This document shows, in pieces, positions 13,301-25,300 of a DNA stretch of 64,000 nucleotides (position 1 is its first letter; every line of letters starts with the position of its first letter). The stretch is from positions 11,556,001 to 11,620,000 of the forward strand of contig NZ_JAPNKC010000001.1 in NCBI RefSeq assembly GCF_026626705.1. Reading direction: 5' to 3'. A model generated the notes under the pieces. The model searched no databases and was not told where the DNA came from. It worked only from the letters and a program-made list of their open reading frames with translations. The DNA comes from Pyxidicoccus sp. MSG2. Lineage in GTDB: Bacteria; Myxococcota; Myxococcia; Myxococcales; Myxococcaceae. Position numbers and translations under genes: made by a program.

Positions 13301-16300
13301 CCTGTCGGTGGGCAGGTCCAGCGAAGGGGGCGCTCCGGCGAGCTGCTGGCTCCAGAAGTCGAGCTGGGCCCGGAGCGCATCGCCCCGCAGCCAGTCCCGC
13401 TGCCACAGGGCGTAGTCCGCGTACTGCACGGGCAGCTCGGGAAGCGTGGGCTCCTGGCCCGAGCGGAGGGCCTGATAGGTGGCCGCCAGCTCGCGCACCA
13501 GCACGGCCAGGGACCAACCATCCGAGATGATGTGGTGCTGCGTCACCAGCAGGACGTGGCGCTCCGGGCACAGCCGCAGCAGGGCGGTCCGGAAGAGGGG
13601 GCCCGCCACCAGGTCGAAGGGGCGGTGGCCCTCTTCATCCGTGAGCCTTTGGACCTCCGCGTCGCGCAGGGCCTCCGGCAGGGTGCCCAGGTCCACGAGC
13701 GGCAGGTCCACTCGTGCCTGCTCGTGGATGCGCTGGACGGACTGCATGTCCACGGTGTCGAAGGTCGTGCGCAGCGACTCGTGCCGCCGCACCAGCGCTT
13801 CGAGGCTGGCCCGCAGCGCGGAGATGTCCAGCGCGCCTTCGATGCGGAGGGCGGCGGGGATGTTGTACGTCGCGGCCCCCGGGGCCAGCCGGTCGAGGAA
13901 CCAGAGGCGCTGCTGCGCGAAGGACTGCGGGACGGGCTCCGTGCGCGGCTGACGCTCAATCGCGGGGAGCCGCGTGGAGGCGGCTGTTGCCAGGGCGCTC
14001 TGCTCGGACTGTCCGGAGGACGCCGGCCCCCGGTCCTGACCGAGCCGGAGCGCGAGCTGCGCCACCGTGGGCGTCTCGAAGAGCTCCCTCAGGGGCAGCT
14101 CCACCTTCAGCGACTCGCGCACGCGTGCGCTCACCCGGGTGGCCAGAAGCGAATGGCCTCCCAGCTCGAAGAAGTTGTCGTGGACGCCCACCTGGTCGAT
14201 TTCCAGCACCTGGGCCCAGATGGCGGCGAGGGCCTGCTCCATCGGGGTGCTCGGCGCGACGAATTCACGCTCCAGCGCCGGGCGGGCGCCGTCGGGCTCG
14301 GGCAGGGCCTTGCGGTCCAGCTTGCCGTTGGAGGTGACGGGGATGGCCTCCAGGGGCAGGAAGGCCGAGGGCACCATGTACTCGGGCAGCTTGCGCGTGA
14401 CCCAGCGGCGCAGCTCGGACACGGTGGGCAGGCTCTCGTCGGGGCGCGCCACCAGCCAGGCCACCAGGTGGCGCTCGCCCCGCGCGGGCCCGCGGGCGTC
14501 CACCACCACCTCGCGCACGGAGGGGTGCTCGGCCAGTACGGCCTCGATTTCACCCAGCTCGATGCGGAAGCCGCGGACCTTCACCTGCTGGTCGGCGCGG
14601 CCGAGGAACTCGATGTTGCCGTCGGAGAAGAAGCGGGCGCGGTCACCGGTGCGGTACATGCGCGCGCCGGCGGACGGGTTGAACGGGTCGGGGATGAAGC
14701 GCTCCGCGGTGAGGGCCGGAGCACTGGCGTAGCCGTCGGCGAGGCACTCACCGCCAATGAAGAGGTCACCCGCGATGCCCACGGGCTGTGGCTGGAGGTG
14801 GTCGTCCAACACGTAGTAGCGGGCATGGGTGATGGGACGGCCGTAGGGGATGGACGTCCACGTGGGCTCGAGCGCACCGATGCGGAAGAAGTTGGACCAG
14901 ATGGTCGCTTCGGTGGCGCCACCCAGGCTGGTGACGCGGGCGTTGGGGAAGCGGGCGCGGATGGCGTCCGGCAGTGTGAGGGGAATCCAGTCGCCAGACA
15001 GGAAGACGAGGCGCAGCGAGGGGCCGCCGTCGCCGAAGTGCGCCACGAGCTGCTGGAGCGCTGCGGGAGCGCTGTCCCAGAAGGTGATGCGCCGCTCACG
15101 CAGCAGCGAGGCCAGCCGCTCCGGGTCCTTCAGGTCCTTCTCGGTGGCGATGACGATGGTGCCACCGACGGCGAGGATGCCGAAGACGTCGTAGACGGAC
15201 AGGTCGAAGCAGGGCGAGGTGACGAAGAGCAGCCGCTCGCTGGCATCCACCCCGAAGGTGGTGTTCACCCAGTGGATGAGGTTGACGGCGGGGCCGTGAC
15301 GGACGGAGACGCCCTTGGGCCGGCCGGTGGAGCCGGAGGTGTGGATGATGTACGCGAGGTTGTCCGGCCGCACGGTGGTGACGGGCGTGTCCTCGCGGCC
15401 GGTGCCCAGGTCCAGCCCGCCCTCACCGAGGCAGAGGATGAGCAGCTCCTCGGTGGGGAATCCGGCCTTGAGGCGCTCGTGGGTGAGGAGGATGGAGGCG
15501 CCGGAGTTGCGCAGCATGAAGGCGGCGCGGTCGGTGGGGTACTCGGGGTCGATGGGGACGTAGGCGGCGCCGGCCTTGAGGACGCCGAGCATGGCGACGA
15601 GCAGGTCGAAGCCGCGCTCCAGGCAGAAGGCGACCTTCTGCTCGGGGCCGACGCCCAGCGAAAGCAGGTGCCAGGCGAGGCGGTTGGAGCGCAGGTGCAG
15701 CTCGCGGTAGGTGAGCGTGGCGTCGCCCAGCTCGGCGGCGACGGCGTCGGGAGTGTGCCGGGCCTGGGCGGTGAACAGGTCGTGCAGGTGCAGCTCGCGC
15801 GGGTAGTCCCCGGCGGTGTCGTTCCATTCCTGGACGATGCGTCGGCGCTCGGCCTCGGGCAGCAGCGGCAGCGCGCCCACGGCAAGCTCGGGCCGCGTCA
15901 CCGCGGTCTCCAGCAGCACGCCCAGATGCCCGAGCATTCGCGCGGCCGTCTGGGTCTCGAACAGGTCGGTGCTGTACTCCAGGATGCCGCGGTAGCCGTC
16001 GGCCGTCTCCTCCAGGGACAGCATCAGCTCGAACTTGGAGGTGTGGCTCTCCAGTCCCATCGGCGTGAGCGTCAGCCCGCCCGACTCCAGCGTGGGCATG
16101 GGCGTGTTCTGCAGGGCGAACACGACCTGGACCAGCGGCGGCCGGCTCAGGTCGCGCTCCAGGTGCAGCGCGTCCACCAGCCGCTCGAAGGGCACCGCCT
16201 GATGGGCGAAGGCATCGAGCGCCGTGTCGCGCACCTGGGCCAGCAGGGCCTGGAAGGAGCTCCGCGCGGAGAGCCGGGTGCGCAGCGGCAGCATGTTGAT

Positions 16301-19300
16301 GAAGAAGCCGATGAGGCCTTCCAGCTCCGTCCGCTCACGCCCCGCCACCGGTGAGCCGACGACGATGTCGTCCTGGCCGGTGTAGCGGCTCAGCAGGGCC
16401 TGGAGGGCCGCCAGCAGCGCCATGTAGGGCGTCACGCCCTCCCGGCGGCACAGGGCCTCCAGCGCCGAGGCGAGCGGCCGCGGCAGGTGCACCGGCAGCG
16501 AGGCGCCGCGAGTGGACTGCACGGGGGGACGGGGATGGTCCGTGGGCAGCTCCAGCGCTCGAGGCGCCCCGGAGAGCTGCTCTTGCCACCACGCCAGTTG
16601 CGACTCCAGGGCCTCGCCCTGGAGCCACTCGCGCTGCCAGAGCGCATAGTCTGCGTACTGCACGGGCAGCTCGGGCAAGGAGGAGGGCCGGTCCTCGTGG
16701 AAGGCCTGGTACAGGGCGGCCATGTCCCGCACGAGGGCGCCCATGGACCAGCCGTCGGAGACGATGTGGTGCATGGTCAGCAGCAGCACGTGTCGCTGCT
16801 CGCCCAGGCGCAGCAGGGTGGCGCGCAGCAGCGGGCCGCGGGCCAGGTCGAACGGGAGGGTGGCCTCGTGGGCGGCGCGCCGCCGGGCCTCGTCCTCGGG
16901 GGGCGAGGACAGGACCTCCACCGCCAGCGGGAAGGCCGCGGGCGGATGGATGAGCTGCACGGGGCTGCCGGATTCGTCGCGGAAGGTGGTGCGCAGCACC
17001 TCGTGGCGGCGCACCAGCGCATCGAACGCGCGCCGCAGCGCCTCGACGTCGAGCGGGCCTTCCATGCGGAGGGCCGCCGGAAGGTTGTAGGTGGGAGTGC
17101 CGGGCCGAAGCTGCTCGATGAACCAGAGGCGCTGCTGAGCGAAGGCGAGCGGCGGATTGCCCGTGCGTGGCACGGGGATGAGGGCCGGGGCCCAGGCGAG
17201 GGCGGCGGCTCCCAGGCGCTCCGCGAGGCCCGCCACGGTGGGCGCCTCGAAGAAGGCCCGCAGGTTCAGCTCGCGCTGGAAGGCCTGGCGCACGCGACTG
17301 ACCACCTGGGTGGCCAGCAGCGAGTGGCCGCCCAGCTCGAAGAAGTTGTCGTGTACGCCGACGCGCTCCACCCGGAGCACCTCGCTCCACAGCGCGGCCA
17401 GGAGCTTCTCGGCCTCATTGCGCGGGGCCACATGAGTGGAGGAGCCGACGGAGGACTCCGGTGCGGGCAGGGCCTTGCGGTCGAGCTTCCCGTTGGGAGT
17501 CAGAGGTAGCGCCGGGAGCAGGACGAAGGCGGAGGGCACCATGAAGGCGGGCAGTCGCTTCTGGAGGTGCGCGCGGAGCGCGGCGACGTCGAAGGCGGAG
17601 TCCTGGACGAGATAGGCGACGAGGCGCTTGTCGCCCGGTACGTCCTCTCGCACCAGCACGGCCACGTCGCGGACGGAGGGAAGGGAGCGCACGGCGTCCT
17701 CCACCTCGCCCAGCTCGATGCGGAAGCCGCGCAGCTTCACCTGGAAGTCGAGGCGGCCCAGGTACTCCAGCGTGCCGTCCGGCTTCCAGCGCACCTTGTC
17801 GCCGGTGCGGTACATGCGAGCGCCCGGGGTGGAGGAGAATGGGTCTGGGACGAAGTGGCTGGCGGTGAGGTCGGGGCGGCGCAGGTAGCCCCGAGCGAGG
17901 CCTGCGCCGGAGAGGAACAGCTCGCCGGGCACGCCCGGAGGCTGGGGATGGCCGTGGGAGTCGAGGACGTACGCCTGGGTGCCGGCCAGGGGCCTGCCGA
18001 TGGAGGGGGGCAGTGCGGAGTCGTGGGGCACGAGGCAGTAGGTGGAGTAGGTGGTGTCCTCGGTGGGGCCGTAGAGGTTGTAGACGCCGTGCACGGAGCC
18101 GGAGGAGTAGAGCGCCTGGGCCAGCACCGAGGGCAGAGGCTCTCCTGCGAGGTTGACTGTGCGCACGCTGGAGGGAAGAGCCTTCATGCGTACCAGCTCG
18201 GCCATGGCGGAGGGGACGGTGTTGACGAGCGTCACCTCCTGCGCGGCGGGCAGCGAGGGAAGGGAGAGGGCGTTGTCGGCCAGGTACACGCGGCCGCCGC
18301 ACGCCAGGGGGACGAAGAGCTCGAAGACGGACAGGTCGAAGCACACGGAGGTGGCGGCGAGCACGCCGGAGAGTTGCTCGTGGCTGAAGGTAGCCAGAGC
18401 CCAGTGGACGAAGGCGACGGCGGAGCGGTGCTCGAGGGCGACGCCCTTGGGCCTGCCGGTGGAGCCGGAGGTGTAGAGGACGTAGGCGAGGTGGTAGGGG
18501 GAATTGAGGCGAGAGGGCCGGAGCGTCGGGTGGTGAGCGACGGCCGCGAAGCCGTCCAGAAGCACCTGGTGGGTGCCGGCCATGCGCAGGCCTTCGGCCA
18601 GCGAGTGCTGAGTCACCAGCACGGGGCTGCGAGAGTCCTCGCGGGTGAAGGCGATGCGGTCCGCGGGGTAGGAGGGGTCCAGGGGGACGTAGGCGCCGCC
18701 GGCCTTGAGGATGCCGAGCAGGGCGACGACGAGCTCTGGGGTGCGCTCCAGGCACACGGCCACCGGGACCTCGGGGCGCACGCCCAGAGAGCGCAGGTGG
18801 TGGGCGAGCTGGTTGGAGCGCTCCTCGAGCTGCCGGTAGGAGAGCCGCTGGGTGCCCACCACCAGCGCGGTGGCGTCCGGGGTGCGCTCCGACTGGGCTT
18901 CGAAGAGGAAGTGCAGAGCGCCGTCCTGGGGAGGCGTGGGGCCGGTGCGGTTCCAGTCCACCAGCACCTGCCGTCGCTCGGCCCCGGTCTGCAGGCGCAG
19001 GTCTCCCACGCGCTCCGCCGTGACCAGCCCTTCGAGGGCGAGGCGCCAGTGCTCCAGCAGTCGAGGCAGGCTGCCCCGCTCGAAGCGGGACTCCTCCACG
19101 ATGAGGCGCACGCGGAGCGCGTCACCGGGGATGACCATGAGGGTGATGGGGTAGTGCGTGTGCTCGAACAGCGCGAGGTCGCGCACGCTCAGCGTGGAAG
19201 TCCCCAGCGAGGCATCGCGCGGGTAGTTCTCCAGGACGAGCAGGGACTCGAAGAGCGGCGCGCCGCGGGGCACCTGGCTCCACGACTGGATGCGGGCGAG

Positions 19301-22300
19301 CGGCGTGTGCTCATGCTGGCGCTGCTCGAGCTGCCGTGCCTGGAGCGCCTGCAGCCAGGACACCAGCGGCGTCGCGGGTGAGGGAACGCGCACCCTCACC
19401 GGGAGCGAGTTGATGAAGAGGCCCACCATCTCCTCGACACCGGGCAGCTCCTCCGTCGGCCTGCCAGACACGGTGTTGCCGAAGACCACGTCCTCCTCGC
19501 CTGAGTGGCGCGAGAGGACGAACGCCCACGCGGCCAGGACCAGCGTGTGCAGGGTGATGGGGTGCGCGCGGGAGAAGCGCTGGATCGCGGCGGTCACCTC
19601 GGTGGACAGGTCCTGCTCGATCACGGTGTGCGACGCCCGCTCGCCCGACGCGGTGGGCGCGTGCGTGTCCGCGGGCAGGGGCGTGGGCGAGGCGAACCCG
19701 TCCAGGTACGCGCGCCACCACGCCTCGTCGTTGGAGGCATTCCGGCCCGCGAGCCATTCGATATAGGCGCGGTAGGGCAGCCGGGGTTGCGGAGGAAGCT
19801 CTCGGCCAGCGGCGGCGGCCGCGTAGAGGGCCGCCACGTCCTGCAGGAGCAGGCCGATGCTCCAGCCGTCCAGCAGCAGGTGGTGGTGGCTCCAGAGGAA
19901 GCGCACCGTATCTCCCCCCAGCCGGACGGCCGTCAGGCGCATCAGGGGCGCCCGGTCCAACGCGAAGCCACGCTCCCGGTGCTCGCGCATCAGCTGCTCG
20001 AAGCGGCTCCTCTGCTCGGCTTCTGGCAGGCCGCTCCAGTCGAGCTCCTCGTAGGGCAGCTCGGCACGCGAGTGCACCAACTGGAGCGGTGTCTCCAGGC
20101 CTTGCCAGTGGAACGATGTGCGCAGGACGGGGTGGCGCTGGACGCTGGCCCGCCAGGCATCGACGAAGGCCCGCGGCTCCAGGGAAGAGCCCACCGTCCA
20201 GGCGGCCTGCTCGAAGTAGGCGGTGGACTCGGGCGCCATCAGCGCGTGGAAGAGCAGGCCCTGCTGGAGCGAGGACAGCGGATACACGTCCTCCACGTCC
20301 GGGCCAGCCTGCTGGAGAAGCAGGTCCAGCGCTGGGCGGGAGAGCGCCGCCAGCGGGAAGTCGCCCGGCGTGAAGCGGCGCGCGTCTTCTCCGTGACGCT
20401 CGGAGATGAGGGTGCGCAGGTGGTGGAGGAAGCGCCGCGCCAGCGCTTCGATGGTGGCGGGCGTGTGCCGGTGGGCACCGTAGTGGAAGGCGAGCCGCAG
20501 CCTGCCCTCCAACACGGAGGCGTTGATCTCCAGCGCGTGCTCGCGCGAGGTCGCGGGCGAGACGGTCCGGCCCACGGGCTCGGAGACCAGATGGAACAGT
20601 CGGCTGGCGGTGGCCGAGGCATCCACCTGCCCCAGGTAGTTGAAGGCCACCTCGGGCACGGGCAGCGCCTGAAGCCGCGACGCCAGCTCAGGCGGGCCCA
20701 GCCACTTGAGCAGGCCGAAGCCCACGCCCTGACGGGGCAGCCGCTGGCGCGCATCCCGCACCGCGCGCAGTCCATCACCGGAGGTGCCGCCCCCGGGCAG
20801 CTCCAGCCAGAGGGGAACCAGGGAGGTGAACCAGCCCACCGTGCGCGACAGGTCCACGTCGCCCAGCAGCTCCTCCTGGCGGCCGTGGCCTTCCAGGTGC
20901 ACGCCGACGCGAGGCTGGCCCGTCCACTCGGCCAGCGCCTGGGACAGGGCGGCCAGCAGCACGTCGTCGATGTGGGCCCGCCACGCCCCCGGTACGACCT
21001 GGAGCAGCAGCCGCGTTTCCTCCACCTCGAGCGAGGCGGACACTTCACGGCCAGACGCCTGGGTGTCGGGGCCGGACGCGTCGGTGGGCAGACGGGGCAC
21101 GTCCAGCCGCACCGCCTCCAACCACAGTGGGGCCTCGGCGCGGAGCGCCTCGGAGCGCGCCAGGTCCGTCAAGCGCCGGGCCCAGGCCTGGAAGGAGGTC
21201 GTCTTGGTTGGCAGCGCCACCGCGCGGCCCTGCTGGAGCTGGAGACAGGCGGACTCCAGGTCCTCCACCAGCACGCGCCAGGAGAAGGTGTCGACCGCGA
21301 GGTGGTGCATGACGAGGAGCAGGCGCTGCTGGCCACCGCCCAGGTGGTAGAGGGCGGCGCGCAGCACGGGCGGGCGGCCCAGGTCGAAGCGCGCCTGGAA
21401 CCCCGCGGCATGGGCCTCCAGGGCGGAGGGCTGCTGCCCGGCGGCGACGGTGGTCAGGTCCACTTCCTCCAGGTGGAAGCGGGCCTCCTCGGGGCTGGCG
21501 TTCTCCTGCCGCCAGGTGCCGCTCTCGTCCCGCAGCCAGCGCAGGCGCAGGGCGTCATGGTGGGCCACCAGGTGTTGGCAGGCCTGCTCCAGCACCGTGG
21601 CCGTCAGCGGCTGGCGGGTGGCCAGCAGCACACACTGGTTGAAGTGGTGCGGGTCGACGACGCCCGGCTGGAGGAAGCGGTGCTGGATGGGGGAGAGGGG
21701 CACCGCTCCCGTCACCGGGCCCTGCTCACCCACGGGCGCGGCGGCGGGCTTCGCCACCAGGGCGAGCCGGGCCACCGTCTGGTGCTGGAACATGTGACGC
21801 GCGGACAGGAGGAGACCTGCCTGACGCGCGCGCGCCACCACCTGGAGGCTGATGATGGAGTCGCCGCCCAGCTCGAAGAAGTTGTCGTGGATGCCCACCC
21901 GTTCCTGGCCCAGCACCGCGGCCCAGATGTCCGCCAGCCGCTGCTCCACCTCGTCGCGAGGCGCGACGAAGTTGGCCCGGACCTCGGAGCGAGACGCGTC
22001 TGGCGCGGGCAGCGCCTTGCGGTCCACCTTCCCGTTGTGCGTCAGCGGCATGGCCTCCAGCAGGACGAAGGCCGACGGCACCATGTAGTCGGGCAGCCGC
22101 TGCTGCAGGTGGCTGCGCAGCTCCGCCACATCCAGCGCGGACGTCCCTCCGCCCGCCGTCCCCGCTGGCGGAGCGGGGACCACGTAGGCCGCCAGCCGCT
22201 TGTGGCCCGGCGCGTCCTCGCGCGCCAGCACCAGCGTCTCGCGCACCCCCGGGTACGCCAGCAGCGCGGCTTCAATCTCTCCCAGCTCGATGCGGAAGCC

Positions 22301-25300
22301 GCGGATCTTCACCTGGAAGTCCAGCCGGCCCAGGTACTCCAGCGAGCCGTCCTCCCGCCACCGCGCCTTGTCGCCACTGCGGTAGAGGCGCGCCCCGGGC
22401 GTGGTGCTGAAGGGGTCCGGGATGAAGCGCTGGGCGGTGAGCTCCGGCCGGCCCAGGTAGCCACGGCCCAGGCCCGCGCCGCCCACGTACATCTCTCCGG
22501 GCACGCCCACCGGCACCGGCTGCAGGTGCTCGTCCAGCACGTACACCTGGAGGTCCGGGATGGGCACGCCCACGTCACTGCCCCGCGCCTCGCGCGCGTC
22601 CACCTCGGCCAGGGGCCGATACGTCACATGCACCGTGGTCTCGGTGATGCCGTACATGTTGACGAGCCGGGGCGCGTTCTCCGCGTGCCGCGCGTACCAG
22701 GGCTTGAGGCTGGCGAACTCCAGCGCCTCGCCGCCGAAGATGACGTAGCGCAGCGCCAGTCCCCCGCTCTCGCCCGTGCGCTCCTCGTGGTGGATGAGCT
22801 GGCGGAAGGCGGACGGCGTCTGGTTGAGCACCGTCACGCCCTCGCGCCGCAGCAGCGCGTGGAAGTCCACCGGGCTGCGGCTCACCTCGAAGGGCACCAC
22901 CACCAGCTTGCCGCCGTACAGCAGCGCGCCCCACAGCTCCCACACGGAGAAGTCGAAGGCGTACGAGTGGAACAGCGTCCACACGTCACGCGGGCCGAAG
23001 TCGAACCAGGCGTCCGTGGCGCGGAACAGCCGCACCACCTGGGCGTGCTCGAGCTGCGCGCCCTTGGGCCGGCCCGTGCTGCCCGACGTGTAGATGATGT
23101 AGGCCAGGTTGTGGGGCCGTGCGTCCGAGCGCGGCGCATGCGCGGGCGCGTGGGCCCAGGCCGGGGAGGGCTCGTCCAGGCAGAGCACCCGGGCGTTGCC
23201 GGTGGGCAGGCCGTCGCGCAGGTGGCGCTGGGTGAGCACCACCGGCACCCGGGTGTCCTCGCACATGAAGGCGAGACGGTCCTTCGGGTAGGCCGGGTCC
23301 AACGGCAGGTAGGCGCCGCCGGCCTTGAGGATGGCCATCAGGCCCACCACCAGCTCCAGCGAGCGCTCCACCGCGATGCCCACCGGCACCTCGGGACCCA
23401 CGCCCAGCGAGCGCAGGTGGTGCGCGAGCCGGTTGGCGCGTGCTTCCAGTTCCGCGTAGGTGAGGCGCTGGTCCTCGAAGACGACGGCGATGGCGCCAGG
23501 GGTGCGCGCGGCCTGGGCCTCGAAGAGCGTGTGCAGGCACGTGTCCGCGGCGAAGGTGTCGCGGGTGGCGTTGAAGCCCCGCAGCAACTGCCGCCGCTCC
23601 TCGGGGGACAGCAGGGGCAGGGTGGCCAGGGGCGCGTCCGGTGAGGCCACTGCGCTCTCCAGCAGCACGCGCAGGTGGCCCGCGATGCGACTGGTGGTGG
23701 CCCGCGTGAAGAGGGCGGTGTCGTAGGTCAGGTGGCCGTGGAAGCCCTCCTCCGAGGGGAAGAGCGCCAGCTCCAGGTCGAACCGGGAGATGCCCGGGTC
23801 CAGGTCCACGGGCGCCAGCTTCAGGCCCGGCAGCTCCAGCGCGGGCTGGGGGGCGTTCTGGAGGACGAAGACGACCTGGAACACGGGGTTGCGGCCCAGG
23901 TCTCGCGCGGGCTGGAGCTCCTCCAGCAGCTTCTCGAAGGGCACGTCCTGGTGCGCGTACGCGCCCAGGGTGACGTCACGTGCCTGCGCGAGCAGGGCGC
24001 GGAACGAGGCCGCCCGGCCCGGCTGGGTGCGCAGCACCAGCGTGTTGACGAAGAAGCCGATGAGGCCTTCCAGCTCGGCATGGCGCCGGCCGGCGATGGG
24101 CGAGCCGACGACGATGTCGTCCTGCCCGCTGTAGCGGTGCAGCAGCGCCTGCCAGGCGGCCATCAGCACCATGAAGGGCGTGGCGCCCTGCTGGCGGGCC
24201 AGCTCCTTCACCGCCTCCGAGAGCGTGCGAGACAGGTGGACGGGCAGGGCCGCGCCACGGAAGGACTGCTCGGGTGGGCGCGGGAAGTCGGTGGGCAGCT
24301 CCAGCGCGGCGGGGGCACCGGCGAGTTGCTGCTTCCAGTACGCGAGCTGCTTCTCCAGCACCTCGCCCCGCGTCAGCCAACCGCTCTGCCACAGCGCATA
24401 GTCCGCGTACTGTATGGGCAGCGCCGGCAGCGACGGCGTCTGGCCGGCGCGGAAGGTCAGGTAGAGCGTGGCCATCTCGCGGATGAGCACACCCATGGAC
24501 CAGCCGTCGGAGACGATGTGGTGCATCACCAGCGCCAGCACGTGGCGCTGACCCTCCAGGCGCAGCAGGGTGGCGCGCAGCAACGGGCCGGTGCCCAGGT
24601 CGAAAGGGCGGCCCAGCTCTTCCAACGCGAGCCGACGGGCCTCACCCTCGCGGGCCGCTTCGGGCAGTGCTTGCAGGTCCACCACCGGGAGCGGCACCGG
24701 GGCCGGCGGGTGGGTGATCTGGACGGCCTGTCCCTCTTGCGAGGCGAAGGTGGTGCGCAGCGCTTCATGGCGCTGGACCAGGGCGTCGAAGGCGCGCCGC
24801 AGCGCCGCCTCGTCCACGGGGCCCTCGATCCGGAGGATGGCGGGGATGTTGTAGAAGGCGCTCCCTGGTTGGAGGTGGTCGATGAACCACAGGCGCTGCT
24901 GCGCGGATGACAGCGGCAAGGGGCCCTCGCGCCGGCCCGCCACGGGCGGCGGCAGGGACACGGCGGGCTGGGCATGCTGGCGGCTTCGCACCTGCTCCGT
25001 GAGCTGGGCCACGGTGGGGGACTCGAACAACTGGCGCACCGCCAGCTCCACGCGCCAGCGGCTGCGCAGGGCACCGATGAGCTGGAGGCCGATGACGGAG
25101 TCACCGCCCAGCTCGAAGAAGCTGTCGTGGATACCGATGGGGTGGACACCGAGCAGCTCGGTCCAGAGGGCGCCGAGCGCCTTCTCCAGCTCGTCGCGCG
25201 GCGCGGTGTAGGCCACGGGCAGCTCCGGGCGGTTTCCTTCCGGAGTCGCCGGGGGCTCGCCGCTGGCCGCGAGTGGCTCCGTGTCACCGGAGGCGTCGGA

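Noticed and set aside
15900-17200. Heterocyclisation (Cy) domain before the Cys-like A domain
   Set aside because: The domain has HHIVSDGW, not the DxxxxDxxS motif of Cy domains.
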